Shown here: positions 23,009-31,586 of the stretch, one piece after another
How the letters are laid out: every line of letters starts with the position of its first letter
How positions within the stretch are numbered: the first letter of the stretch is position 1
Assembly: GCA_016297585.1 (NCBI GenBank)
Contig: JAEDGJ010000007.1
Coordinates: 1-32,958, forward strand
DNA from: Clostridiaceae bacterium
Lineage (GTDB): Bacteria; Bacillota; Clostridia; Oscillospirales; QAMX01
Direction of reading: 5' to 3'
Length of the DNA: 32,958 nucleotides
Notes under the pieces: model-generated
What the model was told of the DNA's origin: nothing
The model's input: only the letters and a program-made list of their open reading frames with translations
Database searches by the model: none
Position numbers and translations under genes: made by a program

Positions 23009-23740
23009 ATGAAAATCGTTCGCTGCACCACCAAAGAGGATCTCGGCGAAAAAGCTGCCGATCTGATCGCCTCCCAGATCAACGAAGCGATCGCCGCCCG
23101 CGGCGAAGCGCGCATCGCGCTTTCCACCGGCGCTTCCCAGTTCGATACCCTCAAGTCCCTGATCACGAAGGATGTCGACTGGTCCCGGGTCACGATGTTC
23201 CATCTCGACGAGTACGTCGGCCTCGGCGAGGAGCATCCGGCGAGCTTTGTCAAGTACATGAAGGAGCGCTTCGTCTCCAAGGTCAACCTCAAGGCCGTCC
23301 ATTTCGTCGCGCCGTGGAACTATCCGACCGTGGACGACTGCATCGCCGACCTGACGAAGCTCATCCGTGAGAAGCCCATCGACGTCGGCGTCATCGGCAT
23401 CGGCGAGAATACCCACATCGCCTTCAACGATCCGCCCGCCGATTTCGACACCACCGCCGCCTACAAGGTCGTCAACCTCGACGACGCCTGCCGCCGCCAG
23501 CAGCTTGGCGAGGGCTGGTTCCCCACCATCGACGACGTGCCGAAGCAGGCCATCTCCATGACCGTCTATCAGATCATGAGCTGCCGCAAGATCGTCTCCC
23601 CGGTGCCGTATAAGGTCAAGGCCGACGCGATCTACAAGGTTGTGACGAGCGACGTCTCCAATCTCGTTCCGGCGACGATCCTGAAGACCCATCCCGACGC
23701 CACGACGTTCATCGACGAGGATTCCGGCGCGCGCGTCTGA
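23009..23740 (+). CDS. Glucosamine-6-phosphate deaminase-like protein (NagB family, variant active site)
   Basis: This 243-residue protein is of the NagB/RpiA/SOL fold. ALSTGASQFDTL (phosphate loop), FHLDEYVGL (Asp67-Glu68), GIGENTHIAFNDPP (about 130-143) and a C-terminal LVPATILKTHPDATTFID segment match the NagB layout. In E. coli NagB the third motif has Asp141-Gly-His143 and Glu148. Here these are Asn134-Thr-His136 and Asp141, so two catalytic-site residues differ. Similar GEN-H variants are common in Firmicutes and may act on another amino-sugar phosphate. An upstream frame extends to 22892, but GGAGG 8-12 bases before the ATG at 23009 fixes the start. It is followed by a KDPG-type aldolase, suggesting sugar-acid or amino-sugar breakdown. 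Confidence 0.85.
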   Translation: MKIVRCTTKEDLGEKAADLIASQINEAIAARGEARIALSTGASQFDTLKSLITKDVDWSRVTMFHLDEYVGLGEEHPASFVKYMKERFVSKVNLKAVHFVAPWNYPTVDDCIADLTKLIREKPIDVGVIGIGENTHIAFNDPPADFDTTAAYKVVNLDDACRRQQLGEGWFPTIDDVPKQAISMTVYQIMSCRKIVSPVPYKVKADAIYKVVTSDVSNLVPATILKTHPDATTFIDEDSGARV

Positions 23741-23753
23741 TAAAAAATACTTG

Positions 23754-23786
23754 CGGGGGCGTGTTTTTTTTGAAAACACACCCCCG
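23754..23786 (+). terminator. Hairpin between the nagB-like gene and the aldolase gene
   Basis: Arms 23754-23767 and 23773-23786 pair over 13 of 14 positions, with the T-tract inside the upper stem and loop rather than after it. Without trailing Ts it is more likely an RNA-stability or attenuating element than a full terminator. It lies 4 bases before the GGAGG of the next gene and could also hinder its translation. Confidence 0.4.
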
Positions 23787-23802
23787 TACGGAGGTTTTGA
23801 AC

Positions 23803-24441
23803 GTGAATATGAGGGACAGACTGGCCGGTGTCGGCGTTGTGCCCGTCGTAAAGCTCGAGGATACCGCGCTTTCGGAGCAGCTCGCGGACGCGTTCTGCGG
23901 CGGCGGCATCCCCTGCGCGGAGGTGACCTTCCGCGCCGCCGGTGCGGGCGAGGTGATCCGCCGGATGCGCGCGCACCGTCCGGATATGCTCGTCGGCGCG
24001 GGCACCGTGCTGACCGTTGCGCAGGCGAAGGAAGCGCTCGACGCGGGCGCGGAATTCGTCGTCGCGCCCGGCTCCAATCCGCGCGTGATCGACTATGTGC
24101 TCACCCGCGGCGGCGTGATGCTGCCCGGCGTGATGACGCCGACGGAGATCGAGGCGGCGCTCGCCTTCGGACTTCATACGCTGAAATTCTTCCCCGCCGA
24201 GGCAGCGGGGGGACGTGCGATGCTCAAGGCGCTCTCCGCGCCGTATGCGGGCGTGAAATTCGTGCCCACGGGCGGCATCGGCCCGGACAATCTCGCCGAT
24301 TATCTCGCGCTGCCCTGCGTCGCCGCGTGCGGAGGCTCCTATATGTCCTCCTCGAAGCTGCTTGCGGCGCACGACTTTGCCGCGATCACCGCCATCTGCG
24401 CCGCCGCGGCGGAGACCGTCCGCCGGGTGCGCTGCGCATAA
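23803..24441 (+). CDS. eda: Bifunctional KDPG/KHG-type aldolase (Eda family)
   Basis: This 212-residue class I aldolase cleaves 2-keto-3-deoxy-6-phosphogluconate (and often 4-hydroxy-2-oxoglutarate) to pyruvate plus an aldehyde. The key residues are readable: Glu40 in CAEVTFR, VGAGTVLT (about 64-71), PGVMTPTEIEAAL and the Schiff-base Lys128 in TLKFFPAE. GGAGG at 23790-23794 is spaced 8 bases from GTG at 23803, which is preferred over the ATG at 23809 and over the frame opening at 23761 inside the hairpin. It probably shares a transcript with the nagB-like gene. No KDG kinase or Entner-Doudoroff dehydratase is in view. Confidence 0.9.
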   Translation: MNMRDRLAGVGVVPVVKLEDTALSEQLADAFCGGGIPCAEVTFRAAGAGEVIRRMRAHRPDMLVGAGTVLTVAQAKEALDAGAEFVVAPGSNPRVIDYVLTRGGVMLPGVMTPTEIEAALAFGLHTLKFFPAEAAGGRAMLKALSAPYAGVKFVPTGGIGPDNLADYLALPCVAACGGSYMSSSKLLAAHDFAAITAICAAAAETVRRVRCA

Positions 24442-24502
24442 AGGGCAAATTTCGCATCCTTCCCCGATTTTTGCGTAAGTTCTTTTGAAGATTGAGGGTA
24501 TC

Positions 24503-26482
24503 ATGGCCAAAAAACCGGTATACGACAACGAATCCATCAAATCGCTGAAAGGCGCCGAGCGGGTGCGCCGCCGCCCGGGCGTCATCTTCGGCTCCGACGG
24601 GCTGGACGGCTGCGAGCACGCGATGTTCGAGATCCTGTCGAACGCCATCGACGAGGCGCGGCAGGGTTTCGGAAACCGCGTGCTCGTAACGCGCCATGCC
24701 GACGACTCCATCGAGATCGAGGATTTCGGCCGCGGCGTGCCCGTGGACTGGAATCCCCGCGAAAACCGCTACAACTGGGAGCTGGTGTACTGCGAGCTGT
24801 ACGCGGGCGGCAAATACGACAACGCCGAGGACGCAAACTACGCGTTCTCGCTCGGACTCAACGGCCTCGGCGCCTGTGCGACGCAGTACGCGTCGGAATA
24901 CATGGATGTCACCGTGCGCCGCGACGGCTTCCGCTACGACCTGCATTTCGAGCACGGCGAGCTGGTCGGGGAGATGAAGAAAGCCCCTGCCGACCGCAGG
25001 CAGACCGGTACGCACTATCATTTCCGCCCCGACCTCGCCGTTTTTACCGATATCCGCATCCCGGACGAGTTCTACCGCGACACGCTGCGGCGTCAGGCGG
25101 TCGTCAATGCCGGGCTGACCTTCGTCTACCGCAATCAGACGGGGGAGAAGACCTATGAGACGACGGAGTTTTTCTACGAAAACGGCATTGCGGACTATGT
25201 GACGGAGCTCGTCGGCACGGAAGCGCTGACGCCGGTGCAGGTCTGGAACACCCAGCGGCGCGGACGTGACCGCGCGGACAAGCCGGAGTATACCGTGAAG
25301 CTCGAGGCGGCGTTCTGCTTTTCGCGCGCCCAGAGCTTCCAGCAGTATTATCACAACTCGTCGTGGCTCGAATACGGCGGCGCGCCGGCGTCGGCGGTCA
25401 AGAGCGCGTTCCTGTCCGCGATCGACGCCTACTGCCGGAACAATGCAAAATATGCCAAAAACGAAGCCAAAATCACCGCGCAGGACATTTTCGACTGCCT
25501 CTGCATTGTGACAAGCGGCTTTTCGACATATACGTCCTATGAAAACCAGACGAAAAAGGCCATCACGAACCGCTTCATTCAGGAGGCCATGACCGACTTC
25601 CTGCGCGAGCGGCTGGAGGTCTACTTTATCGAGAACCGCGCCGACGCGGACAAGATCGCCGAGCAGGTGCTCGTCAACAAGCGCAGCCGCGAGCAGGCGG
25701 AAAGCACCCGCCAGAGCCTGAAAAAGAAGCTCGCCGGCACGATCGACATCTCCAACCGCGTCGAAAAGTTCGTCGACTGCCGCACCCGCGACACCTCGCG
25801 GCGGGAGCTGTACATCGTCGAGGGCGATTCGGCGCTGGGCTCCTGCAAAATGGGGCGCGACGCCGAGTTCCAGGCGATCATGCCCGTGCGCGGCAAGATC
25901 TTAAACTGCCTGAAGGCGGAGTACGGCCGCATCTTCAAAAACGACATCATCACCGACCTGCTGCGCGTGCTCGGCTGCGGCGTCGAGGGCGCAAAGCACA
26001 CAAAAGACCTGCCGCCGTTCGACCTCAATGCCCTCAACTGGGCCAAGGTCATCATCTGCACCGATGCCGACGTCGACGGCTTCCACATCCGGACGATGAT
26101 CATCGCGATGCTCTACCGGCTGACGCCGACGCTCATCAACGAGGGCTACGTCTACATCGCGGAAAGCCCGCTTTTCGAGATCAACACCAAAAACGCGACC
26201 TATTTTGCCTATAATGAGCAGGAAAAGACACAGATCCTGCAAAAACTCGGAAATACGAAGTATACGCTCAACCGTTCGAAGGGACTCGGCGAAAACGAGC
26301 CGGACATGATGTGGCGCACGACGATGAACCCCGCGACGCGCCGTCTGATCCGCGTGATGCCGGAGGAAGCCGCGCATACCGCCGAAATTCTCGAGCTGCT
26401 GATCGGAGACAATCTCGCCGGAAGACGCGATTACATCGCGGAAAACGGCGCGCTGTATCTGGAGCTTGCGGATATTTCCTGA
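24503..26482 (+). CDS. Type II DNA topoisomerase subunit B (GyrB/ParE-like), orphan paralogue
   Basis: The 659-residue protein contains all parts of a GyrB/ParE subunit. The GHKL ATPase has FEILSNAIDEA (Glu43, Asn47, Asp50), EDFGRGVPVD (Asp74) and the lid glycines of SLGLNGLGA, where canonical enzymes read GLHGVG. The transducer region follows. The TOPRIM domain has EGDSALGS (Glu440) and TDADVDGFHIRT (Asp521, Asp523, Asp525), then NRSKGLGENEPDMMWRTTMNP. It lacks the large insertion of proteobacterial GyrB. TTG at 24485 is possible, but GAGGG just before ATG at 24503 favours the latter. No gyrA/parC partner is adjacent. Sequence departures suggest a second, divergent topoisomerase rather than the main gyrase. 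Confidence 0.9.
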   Translation: MAKKPVYDNESIKSLKGAERVRRRPGVIFGSDGLDGCEHAMFEILSNAIDEARQGFGNRVLVTRHADDSIEIEDFGRGVPVDWNPRENRYNWELVYCELYAGGKYDNAEDANYAFSLGLNGLGACATQYASEYMDVTVRRDGFRYDLHFEHGELVGEMKKAPADRRQTGTHYHFRPDLAVFTDIRIPDEFYRDTLRRQAVVNAGLTFVYRNQTGEKTYETTEFFYENGIADYVTELVGTEALTPVQVWNTQRRGRDRADKPEYTVKLEAAFCFSRAQSFQQYYHNSSWLEYGGAPASAVKSAFLSAIDAYCRNNAKYAKNEAKITAQDIFDCLCIVTSGFSTYTSYENQTKKAITNRFIQEAMTDFLRERLEVYFIENRADADKIAEQVLVNKRSREQAESTRQSLKKKLAGTIDISNRVEKFVDCRTRDTSRRELYIVEGDSALGSCKMGRDAEFQAIMPVRGKILNCLKAEYGRIFKNDIITDLLRVLGCGVEGAKHTKDLPPFDLNALNWAKVIICTDADVDGFHIRTMIIAMLYRLTPTLINEGYVYIAESPLFEINTKNATYFAYNEQEKTQILQKLGNTKYTLNRSKGLGENEPDMMWRTTMNPATRRLIRVMPEEAAHTAEILELLIGDNLAGRRDYIAENGALYLELADIS

Positions 26483-26609
26483 CGAAACGGACGGGAAAAA
26501 TCCGGGGACGGACGGTACGCCGGGATAAGGAGAGCGCGAGTCGCGCCGGAAGCCGGCGATTTCGAGCGTATTACCGTTCGATCATGATGCAATAAGGAGA
26601 ACCGCGAAC

Positions 26610-28670
26610 ATGAAATGGTGGGAAAAAGCGCCGATGGTGATTTCGGCGATTCAGTGCAATTACGGAGAGGACAGCTTTGAAAACCTCCGGAAGCAGGTGG
26701 TGGAGCGCTCCTTTAATACCGAGCAGCTCCTGCACCTGACCGCGACCGGCCACTGGGGCTATTTTGAAGAGGCGCGCGACGGCAAAAAGCTCGACGCGTA
26801 CCTTGCCGAGTCCCGTAAGCACGGGATCCGCGAGATCTTTTACTTCAACGTGCACTGCGTCTCCGTCGAGACCATCGAGCAGCATCCGGACTGGGCGCAG
26901 CTGACCCGCGACGGCGAGCCCGTGCGCGCCTATGACGTGCAGGCGTTCGTCTGCCTGCATTCCTCCTGGAAGGATCATTTCCTCCGCGAGCTCGCGAGCC
27001 TCTGCTCGCATGACATCGACGGCATTTTCCTCGACGGCCCCGTCATCGCGCAGGGCGCCTGCTACTGTCCCGCGTGCCAGAAGGCGTTCCGCGAATGGAT
27101 CACGACGGTGAAGGACGTTCCCGTCGATCCGACCCATACGATCTTCGACGCGACGCCGCTGGAGATGACCGAATACAAGGTCGCGACGATGGAAGGCTTC
27201 ATGAAGCTGGCGTATGAGACCGTGAAGCGCCTGCGCGGCGACGACGTGCTGCTCTACATCAACAACTCCTCGCTGCACGCCGACGTTACGGGCTCCCGCA
27301 CGAGACGTCTCGAAAAGTATGTCGATATGCTCGGCTCCGAGGGCGGCTTTGTCTGGGTCAACCGGAATACGCCCATCTGGACGATCAGCGCGCAGGCAAA
27401 GCTCCTTGCGACGCAGGGGCAGGGCAAGCCCGCCGTGATCTTTACCGCGGGCGACTCCAAGCCCTGGTCGTACTATATGCACACCGCGGCGGAGACCGGC
27501 CTCTACTACGCGCAGACCGTTGCGCACGGCGCGAACGTCTGGTACGGCATCCACGGCGCGATCCCGCAGATGGAGACCCCCGGAGGCGCGCGCGCGGTGG
27601 AGTGGAACCGCTTCCTTACGGCCAACCCCGATCTCTATCACGGCTCGAAGCAGGAGGCGCGCGTCGCCCTCGTCTGGTCCCAGCCCAGCGCGAACTACTA
27701 CGCCTCGAGCGTGGAAAAGTCCGACTTCACGAAGGCGGCCCAGCTGCACCGGGACGCGACCCGCGGCGACCATACGGCGGCGTTCCGCGGCTTCTTCGAG
27801 ATCCTCACCCGCGAGCACGTCCAGTTCGACGTGATCGACGAGCAGAGCCTGACGGACGGTTCGCTTGACCGGTATGAGCTGGTGCTGCTGCCGACGGTCG
27901 CCTGCATGACGCAGGCGCAGGCGGACGCCGTCCGGGCGTTTGTCGAGCGCGGCGGAAAGCTGATTTCCACCGGAGACACCGGCTGCTTTGACGAGTGGGG
28001 ACGGGAGACCGGGCCGAAGCTCGCGGACGTGCAGGGCATCGGGAAGGTCGAGGACCGCGTGGCGTGGACGCTCTACGGCGGCGGCTATCAGCGCAGCGAC
28101 CGCGATACCTATGTGACCGAGCACCTGTCCTGGAAGCTGACGCCGTCCGCGAACGCCGCGCTGCGCGTCGAGCCGGCGGAGGGCGCGCAGGTGGCGGCCG
28201 AATACTGCGTGCAGATGGCGAGCCGCTATACCTCGCTGCCGGACGAGTGGTTCCCCGCGATCCTGCTGAACCGCTGCGGCAAGGGCGAGAGCGTCTTCTT
28301 TGCCGGTATGCTCGGCGAATTCTTCGCGGGCAGCGGCAATCCCGACGCCCAGCGCATGGTCGCCGACGCGGTTGCCCATATGAGCGCGCCGCTGGTCGAG
28401 ACGGACGCGCCCTCGAGCGTCGAATTCGTGCTGCGCCGTAAGGAAAACGAGTTCATTCTCCACCTCATCAACGCGACCGGCGCGATGGAACGCCCGATCC
28501 AGAAGCTCATTCCGATCGACGGCGTACACGTCAGGCTGCATCTCGGACGGCCCGCGCAGGCGATCGAGGCGAGAACCGGCTGCGTCCCCGCGGATTTCGC
28601 GCCGGAGGCCGACGGCTGCTCGTTTACGCTGCCGCGTGTCGGGGATTACGAGGCGTATATCATCCGATAA
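26610..28670 (+). CDS. Glycoside-hydrolase-like protein with TIM barrel and beta-galactosidase trimerisation-type domain
   Basis: This 686-residue protein has no signal peptide. The N-terminal half resembles the hypothetical glycosyl hydrolase 6 (GHL6) type barrel: FNTEQLLHLTATGHWGYFEEARD, REIFYFNVHC, HPDWAQLTRDG, and the probable acidic site Asp142 in DGIFLDGPVI followed by the cysteine cluster CYCPACQKAFREW (C151, C153, C156). From about residue 351 a glutamine-amidotransferase-like trimerisation domain follows (VALVWSQPSANYYAS; FDVIDEQSL; ELVLLPTVACMTQAQADAVRAFVERGGKLISTGD). A C-terminal beta domain (NEFILHLINATGAMERP; PAQAIEARTG) ends it. The substrate is unknown. AAGGAG precedes the ATG. 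Confidence 0.78.
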   Translation: MKWWEKAPMVISAIQCNYGEDSFENLRKQVVERSFNTEQLLHLTATGHWGYFEEARDGKKLDAYLAESRKHGIREIFYFNVHCVSVETIEQHPDWAQLTRDGEPVRAYDVQAFVCLHSSWKDHFLRELASLCSHDIDGIFLDGPVIAQGACYCPACQKAFREWITTVKDVPVDPTHTIFDATPLEMTEYKVATMEGFMKLAYETVKRLRGDDVLLYINNSSLHADVTGSRTRRLEKYVDMLGSEGGFVWVNRNTPIWTISAQAKLLATQGQGKPAVIFTAGDSKPWSYYMHTAAETGLYYAQTVAHGANVWYGIHGAIPQMETPGGARAVEWNRFLTANPDLYHGSKQEARVALVWSQPSANYYASSVEKSDFTKAAQLHRDATRGDHTAAFRGFFEILTREHVQFDVIDEQSLTDGSLDRYELVLLPTVACMTQAQADAVRAFVERGGKLISTGDTGCFDEWGRETGPKLADVQGIGKVEDRVAWTLYGGGYQRSDRDTYVTEHLSWKLTPSANAALRVEPAEGAQVAAEYCVQMASRYTSLPDEWFPAILLNRCGKGESVFFAGMLGEFFAGSGNPDAQRMVADAVAHMSAPLVETDAPSSVEFVLRRKENEFILHLINATGAMERPIQKLIPIDGVHVRLHLGRPAQAIEARTGCVPADFAPEADGCSFTLPRVGDYEAYIIR

Positions 28671-28716
28671 AACCCGAACCGCTCGGGAAAATCCGGCTTT
28701 TTAGAAAGGATACCGC

Positions 28717-29220
28717 ATGAAAATCATCAACGAAAAGGGAAAACTGTTCGGTATTATCAATCTGGTCGATCTGGTGTGCCTGCTGCTGGTGCTGCTGGTG
28801 GCGGCCGGCGTCGGCTGGAAGCTTCTCGGGCCGAAGGTTGAGGAGGCGGTCGCGCCTACGACGACGATGACGTCCACGTTCCGCATCCGCGGCGCGTACG
28901 ACTATACCCTGAAGTGGCTCGAGAACAACGACCTCGTCGGGGAGACGCTCGTCATGGGTACGGGCTACGTCGACGGCGCAAAGATCACCGGCGTATCCTA
29001 TGAACCGTATATCACGCAGGAGGTCACCGCCGACGGAACGCCCGTCGAGGTCGAGTACCCGACGCGCCGCGACGTGCTGATCACCGTGGAGAGCCAGGTT
29101 GCCAAGAACGCGGCGATCCTCAAGATCGGGACGCAGGAGGTGCGCGCGGGAAGGACGTTTACCCTGAAGACCCGCACGTTTGAAATGAGCGTGCTCGTCG
29201 ATTCGGTGGTGGTCGAATGA
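28717..29220 (+). CDS. DUF4330 domain-containing protein
   Basis: This 167-residue protein has a short cytoplasmic start, one membrane segment (LVDLVCLLLVLLVAAGVGW, residues 16-34) and an extracytoplasmic domain with GYVDGAKITGVSYEPY and a Thr/Glu-rich beta pattern. The opening INEKGKLFGIINLVDL is the DUF4330 signature. It overlaps the next gene by ATGA, so the two are translationally coupled. DUF4330 genes often precede O-antigen-ligase-like genes in Clostridia, hinting at a surface-polymer export or ligation role, although none has been shown for the family. Confidence 0.88.
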   Translation: MKIINEKGKLFGIINLVDLVCLLLVLLVAAGVGWKLLGPKVEEAVAPTTTMTSTFRIRGAYDYTLKWLENNDLVGETLVMGTGYVDGAKITGVSYEPYITQEVTADGTPVEVEYPTRRDVLITVESQVAKNAAILKIGTQEVRAGRTFTLKTRTFEMSVLVDSVVVE

Positions 29221-30821
29221 CGGTCTTCTCCGAATGCGCCGCCGCGCGCGCGTTCCGGTGGCTCCGGGACAACAGCGCGGCGCTGTATGAAAACAGCGTG
29301 CTCGGCCGCATGGCGGCGGCTTTCCGGAAAAGCTACCCGGAAAGCCGCATCCGGCGCGGCTGGGAGGCCTTTGTCCGCCGGGAGGGAGGCGTGGAAGCCT
29401 CCCTCTACGGACGGAGCTTTGCCGCGCTGCACCGGTTTCTGAACCGCTGCGGCCTGTGGCTGCTGCCGGCGCTGCACGCGTCGGTGCTGTACCGCGCGGG
29501 AAGCGCCGTAAAGCGCTTTTTTCACCGCTTGTTTTACGGCTCGCTGCTCTATAAGGCGTGGACGGCGGCCAAAATGGATTTCCACAGGCTGGTGATCGTC
29601 TTTTTCTCCCTCTACCTGCCGGTCGACTGGCTGCTGCGCGACATTCTGTCCGTTTCCGTGCTGGCATCGGTATGGGATGAGCTGTTTTTCCTTGCGGCGT
29701 GCGTATATGTGGTCTGGCTGCGCGTTTCCGAACGGGAATGGGACGGCAGACCGCATGTGACGGCGCTCGATATGCCGATTCTGCTGTTTTGCTGCCTCGG
29801 CTTTTTCCTGATGTGCGTCAACGCCCCGGTGCCGTCCATCGCGGTCGCGGGACTGCGCGCGACGGTGCAGTATATGCTCTGGTTTTTCGTCATGGCGCGG
29901 CTGCTGCGCAATGAAGGCGACGTGCGGGCGCTCTGCGGCGGCATCGCGGCGGTGGGGCTTGCGATGGCGCTGCACGGCATCTACCAGTTCATCGCCGCCG
30001 TGCCGATCCCCGATTCCTGGACGACGCAGACCGAGGCGGACGTGCGCACCCGCGCCTTTTCCATCACCGGCAGCCCCAACATCCTCGGCGCGTACTTCGT
30101 GCTGACGGCGCCGCTGTTCGCGGGCTTTGCCTATACGGCGAAAAAGCCCTTCTGGAAGCTCTGCGCGTGGGGGGCGGTCGGCGTGGAGATGCTGGCGCTG
30201 CTCGCGACATATTCCAAGGGCGCGTGGGTCGGCATGGTCTGCGCGGTGCTGATGTTTGCCATCCTGTATGACCGGAAGATCTTCGCGCTCCTCGGCATCG
30301 GCGTTTCCGGCGCGCTGTTTGTGCCGAGCATCCTCAGCCGGATCCAGTTCCTGTTTACGGACGACTTCGCGGCGGCGTCGGCCGTCGGAGGCCGCTCGAT
30401 GCGCTGGGCGCTCGGAAGAGAGCTTCTGGCGGCCAATCCGTGGCTTGGCTTCGGACTCGGGCGCTTCGGCGGCGCGGTCGCGATGCAGAACCAGTATCTC
30501 GAGGTCACGGAGGAGTTCCAGTACTTCTATCTCGACAACTATTACCTGAAGATCGCGGTCGAGATGGGCTATCCCGGCATCATCGCGTTCGTGTTCCTGA
30601 TGGCGGCGCTGCTGTGGCAGGGACTGCGCGCTTATGGCCGGACGCTGCATACGAAGCTTTCGCCGCTGGCGGCCGGCATCCTCTCCGGTCTGTTCGGCGT
30701 GATGATGCACTGCCTGTTTGAGAACATCTTCGAGGAGCCCTATATGATGGCGCTGTTCTGGGGACTGGCCGCCGCGCTGGTCACGGCGCCGCGGTGGGCC
30801 GGAAAAGGAGAATCCGCATGA
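29217..30821 (+). CDS. O-antigen ligase family (Wzy_C) membrane protein
   Basis: The 534-residue polytopic membrane protein begins in an ATGA overlap with the DUF4330 gene and ends in an ATGA overlap with the next gene. Membrane segments start near residue 125. The Wzy_C region includes TRAFSITGSPNILGAYFVLTAP and LATYSKGAWVGMVCAVL, followed by a large loop (RSMRWALGRELLAANPWLGFGLG) and the C-terminal helices. Such proteins join or polymerise surface polysaccharide. The first 124 residues are unusual: cytoplasmic-looking, basic and built of about four degenerate repeats of the form S-V/L-L-Y/G-R/K followed by a helical A..K/R.F motif (residues about 26-40, 62-77, 89-104, 109-124). Confidence 0.88.
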   Translation: MTVFSECAAARAFRWLRDNSAALYENSVLGRMAAAFRKSYPESRIRRGWEAFVRREGGVEASLYGRSFAALHRFLNRCGLWLLPALHASVLYRAGSAVKRFFHRLFYGSLLYKAWTAAKMDFHRLVIVFFSLYLPVDWLLRDILSVSVLASVWDELFFLAACVYVVWLRVSEREWDGRPHVTALDMPILLFCCLGFFLMCVNAPVPSIAVAGLRATVQYMLWFFVMARLLRNEGDVRALCGGIAAVGLAMALHGIYQFIAAVPIPDSWTTQTEADVRTRAFSITGSPNILGAYFVLTAPLFAGFAYTAKKPFWKLCAWGAVGVEMLALLATYSKGAWVGMVCAVLMFAILYDRKIFALLGIGVSGALFVPSILSRIQFLFTDDFAAASAVGGRSMRWALGRELLAANPWLGFGLGRFGGAVAMQNQYLEVTEEFQYFYLDNYYLKIAVEMGYPGIIAFVFLMAALLWQGLRAYGRTLHTKLSPLAAGILSGLFGVMMHCLFENIFEEPYMMALFWGLAAALVTAPRWAGKGESA

Positions 30822-31585
30822 AAACCGTGTCTGACATCCGCTACGCGGAGGAAGCGCCCTGCCTGCTGGAGCTGTACCTGCCCGAGGGGAAACGGGATTT
30901 TACCACGGTCGTGATGATCCACGGCGGCGGACTGGAAAACGGCGGACGCCGGGACGAGGGCATCCGCGAAAACGCCCGCGCGCTCGCGCGGATGGGCATC
31001 GCGACGGTGTCTCCCGACTACCGGATGTTTCCCGATGCGCGCTATCCCGATTTCATCGAGGACGCGGCGGCGTGCGCCGCATGGGTCAAGCGGGAAATCG
31101 CCTCATTCGGCGGCTCCGGACGCGTCTATATCGGAGGGCTCTCCGCCGGCGCGTACCTGTCGATGATGCTCTGCTTCGATCCGTCGTGGCTTGCGCGGCA
31201 CGGGCTGTCCAACGCAGACGTCGCGGGGTATCTGTTCGGCTCCGCGCAGCCGACGAAGCACTTCAACGTGCTGAAGTACGCGGGAGAGGACCCGAGGCGC
31301 GTCATCGTCGACGAAACGGCGCCGCTGTTCCATGTCGTTCCGGGGCTTTGCGTGCCGCCGATGCAGATCCTCGTCTCCGACGACGACATCACGAACCGAA
31401 GGACGCAGAACGAGCTGCTCGTCGCGACGCTTGCGCACATGGAGTTTGACATGGACCGGGTCGATTTCCGCGTGCTGCACGGCACGCACTGCTCGTTTGG
31501 AAAAGAGACGGACGTCTGGGGCAACCCCGTATACGCGGGGCTGATCCTCGATTTCATGCGCAGATACTGCGGGGAGAATGTGTGA
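30818..31585 (+). CDS. Alpha/beta hydrolase (BD-FAE-like esterase/deacetylase)
   Basis: The 255-residue hydrolase begins in a 4-base overlap (ATGA) with the O-antigen-ligase-like gene, with AAAAGGAG upstream. A frame opening at 30794 lacks a ribosome binding site. The oxyanion motif MIHGGGLENGG (about residues 35-45), the nucleophile elbow GGLSAGAYLSMM (Ser in GLSAG, about 106-110), an Asp region VSDDDI and the catalytic His in VLHGTHCSFG complete a serine-hydrolase triad. It is cytoplasmic, without signal peptide. Position suggests removal of acyl groups from a carbohydrate or a peptide-like substrate, but the substrate is not readable. Confidence 0.85.
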   Translation: MKTVSDIRYAEEAPCLLELYLPEGKRDFTTVVMIHGGGLENGGRRDEGIRENARALARMGIATVSPDYRMFPDARYPDFIEDAAACAAWVKREIASFGGSGRVYIGGLSAGAYLSMMLCFDPSWLARHGLSNADVAGYLFGSAQPTKHFNVLKYAGEDPRRVIVDETAPLFHVVPGLCVPPMQILVSDDDITNRRTQNELLVATLAHMEFDMDRVDFRVLHGTHCSFGKETDVWGNPVYAGLILDFMRRYCGENV

Positions 31586-31586
31586 C

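Noticed and set aside
26571..28541. 656-codon antisense open frame opposite the glycoside-hydrolase-like gene
   Set aside because: Repetitive Arg/Val/Asp composition typical of a high-G+C shadow frame.
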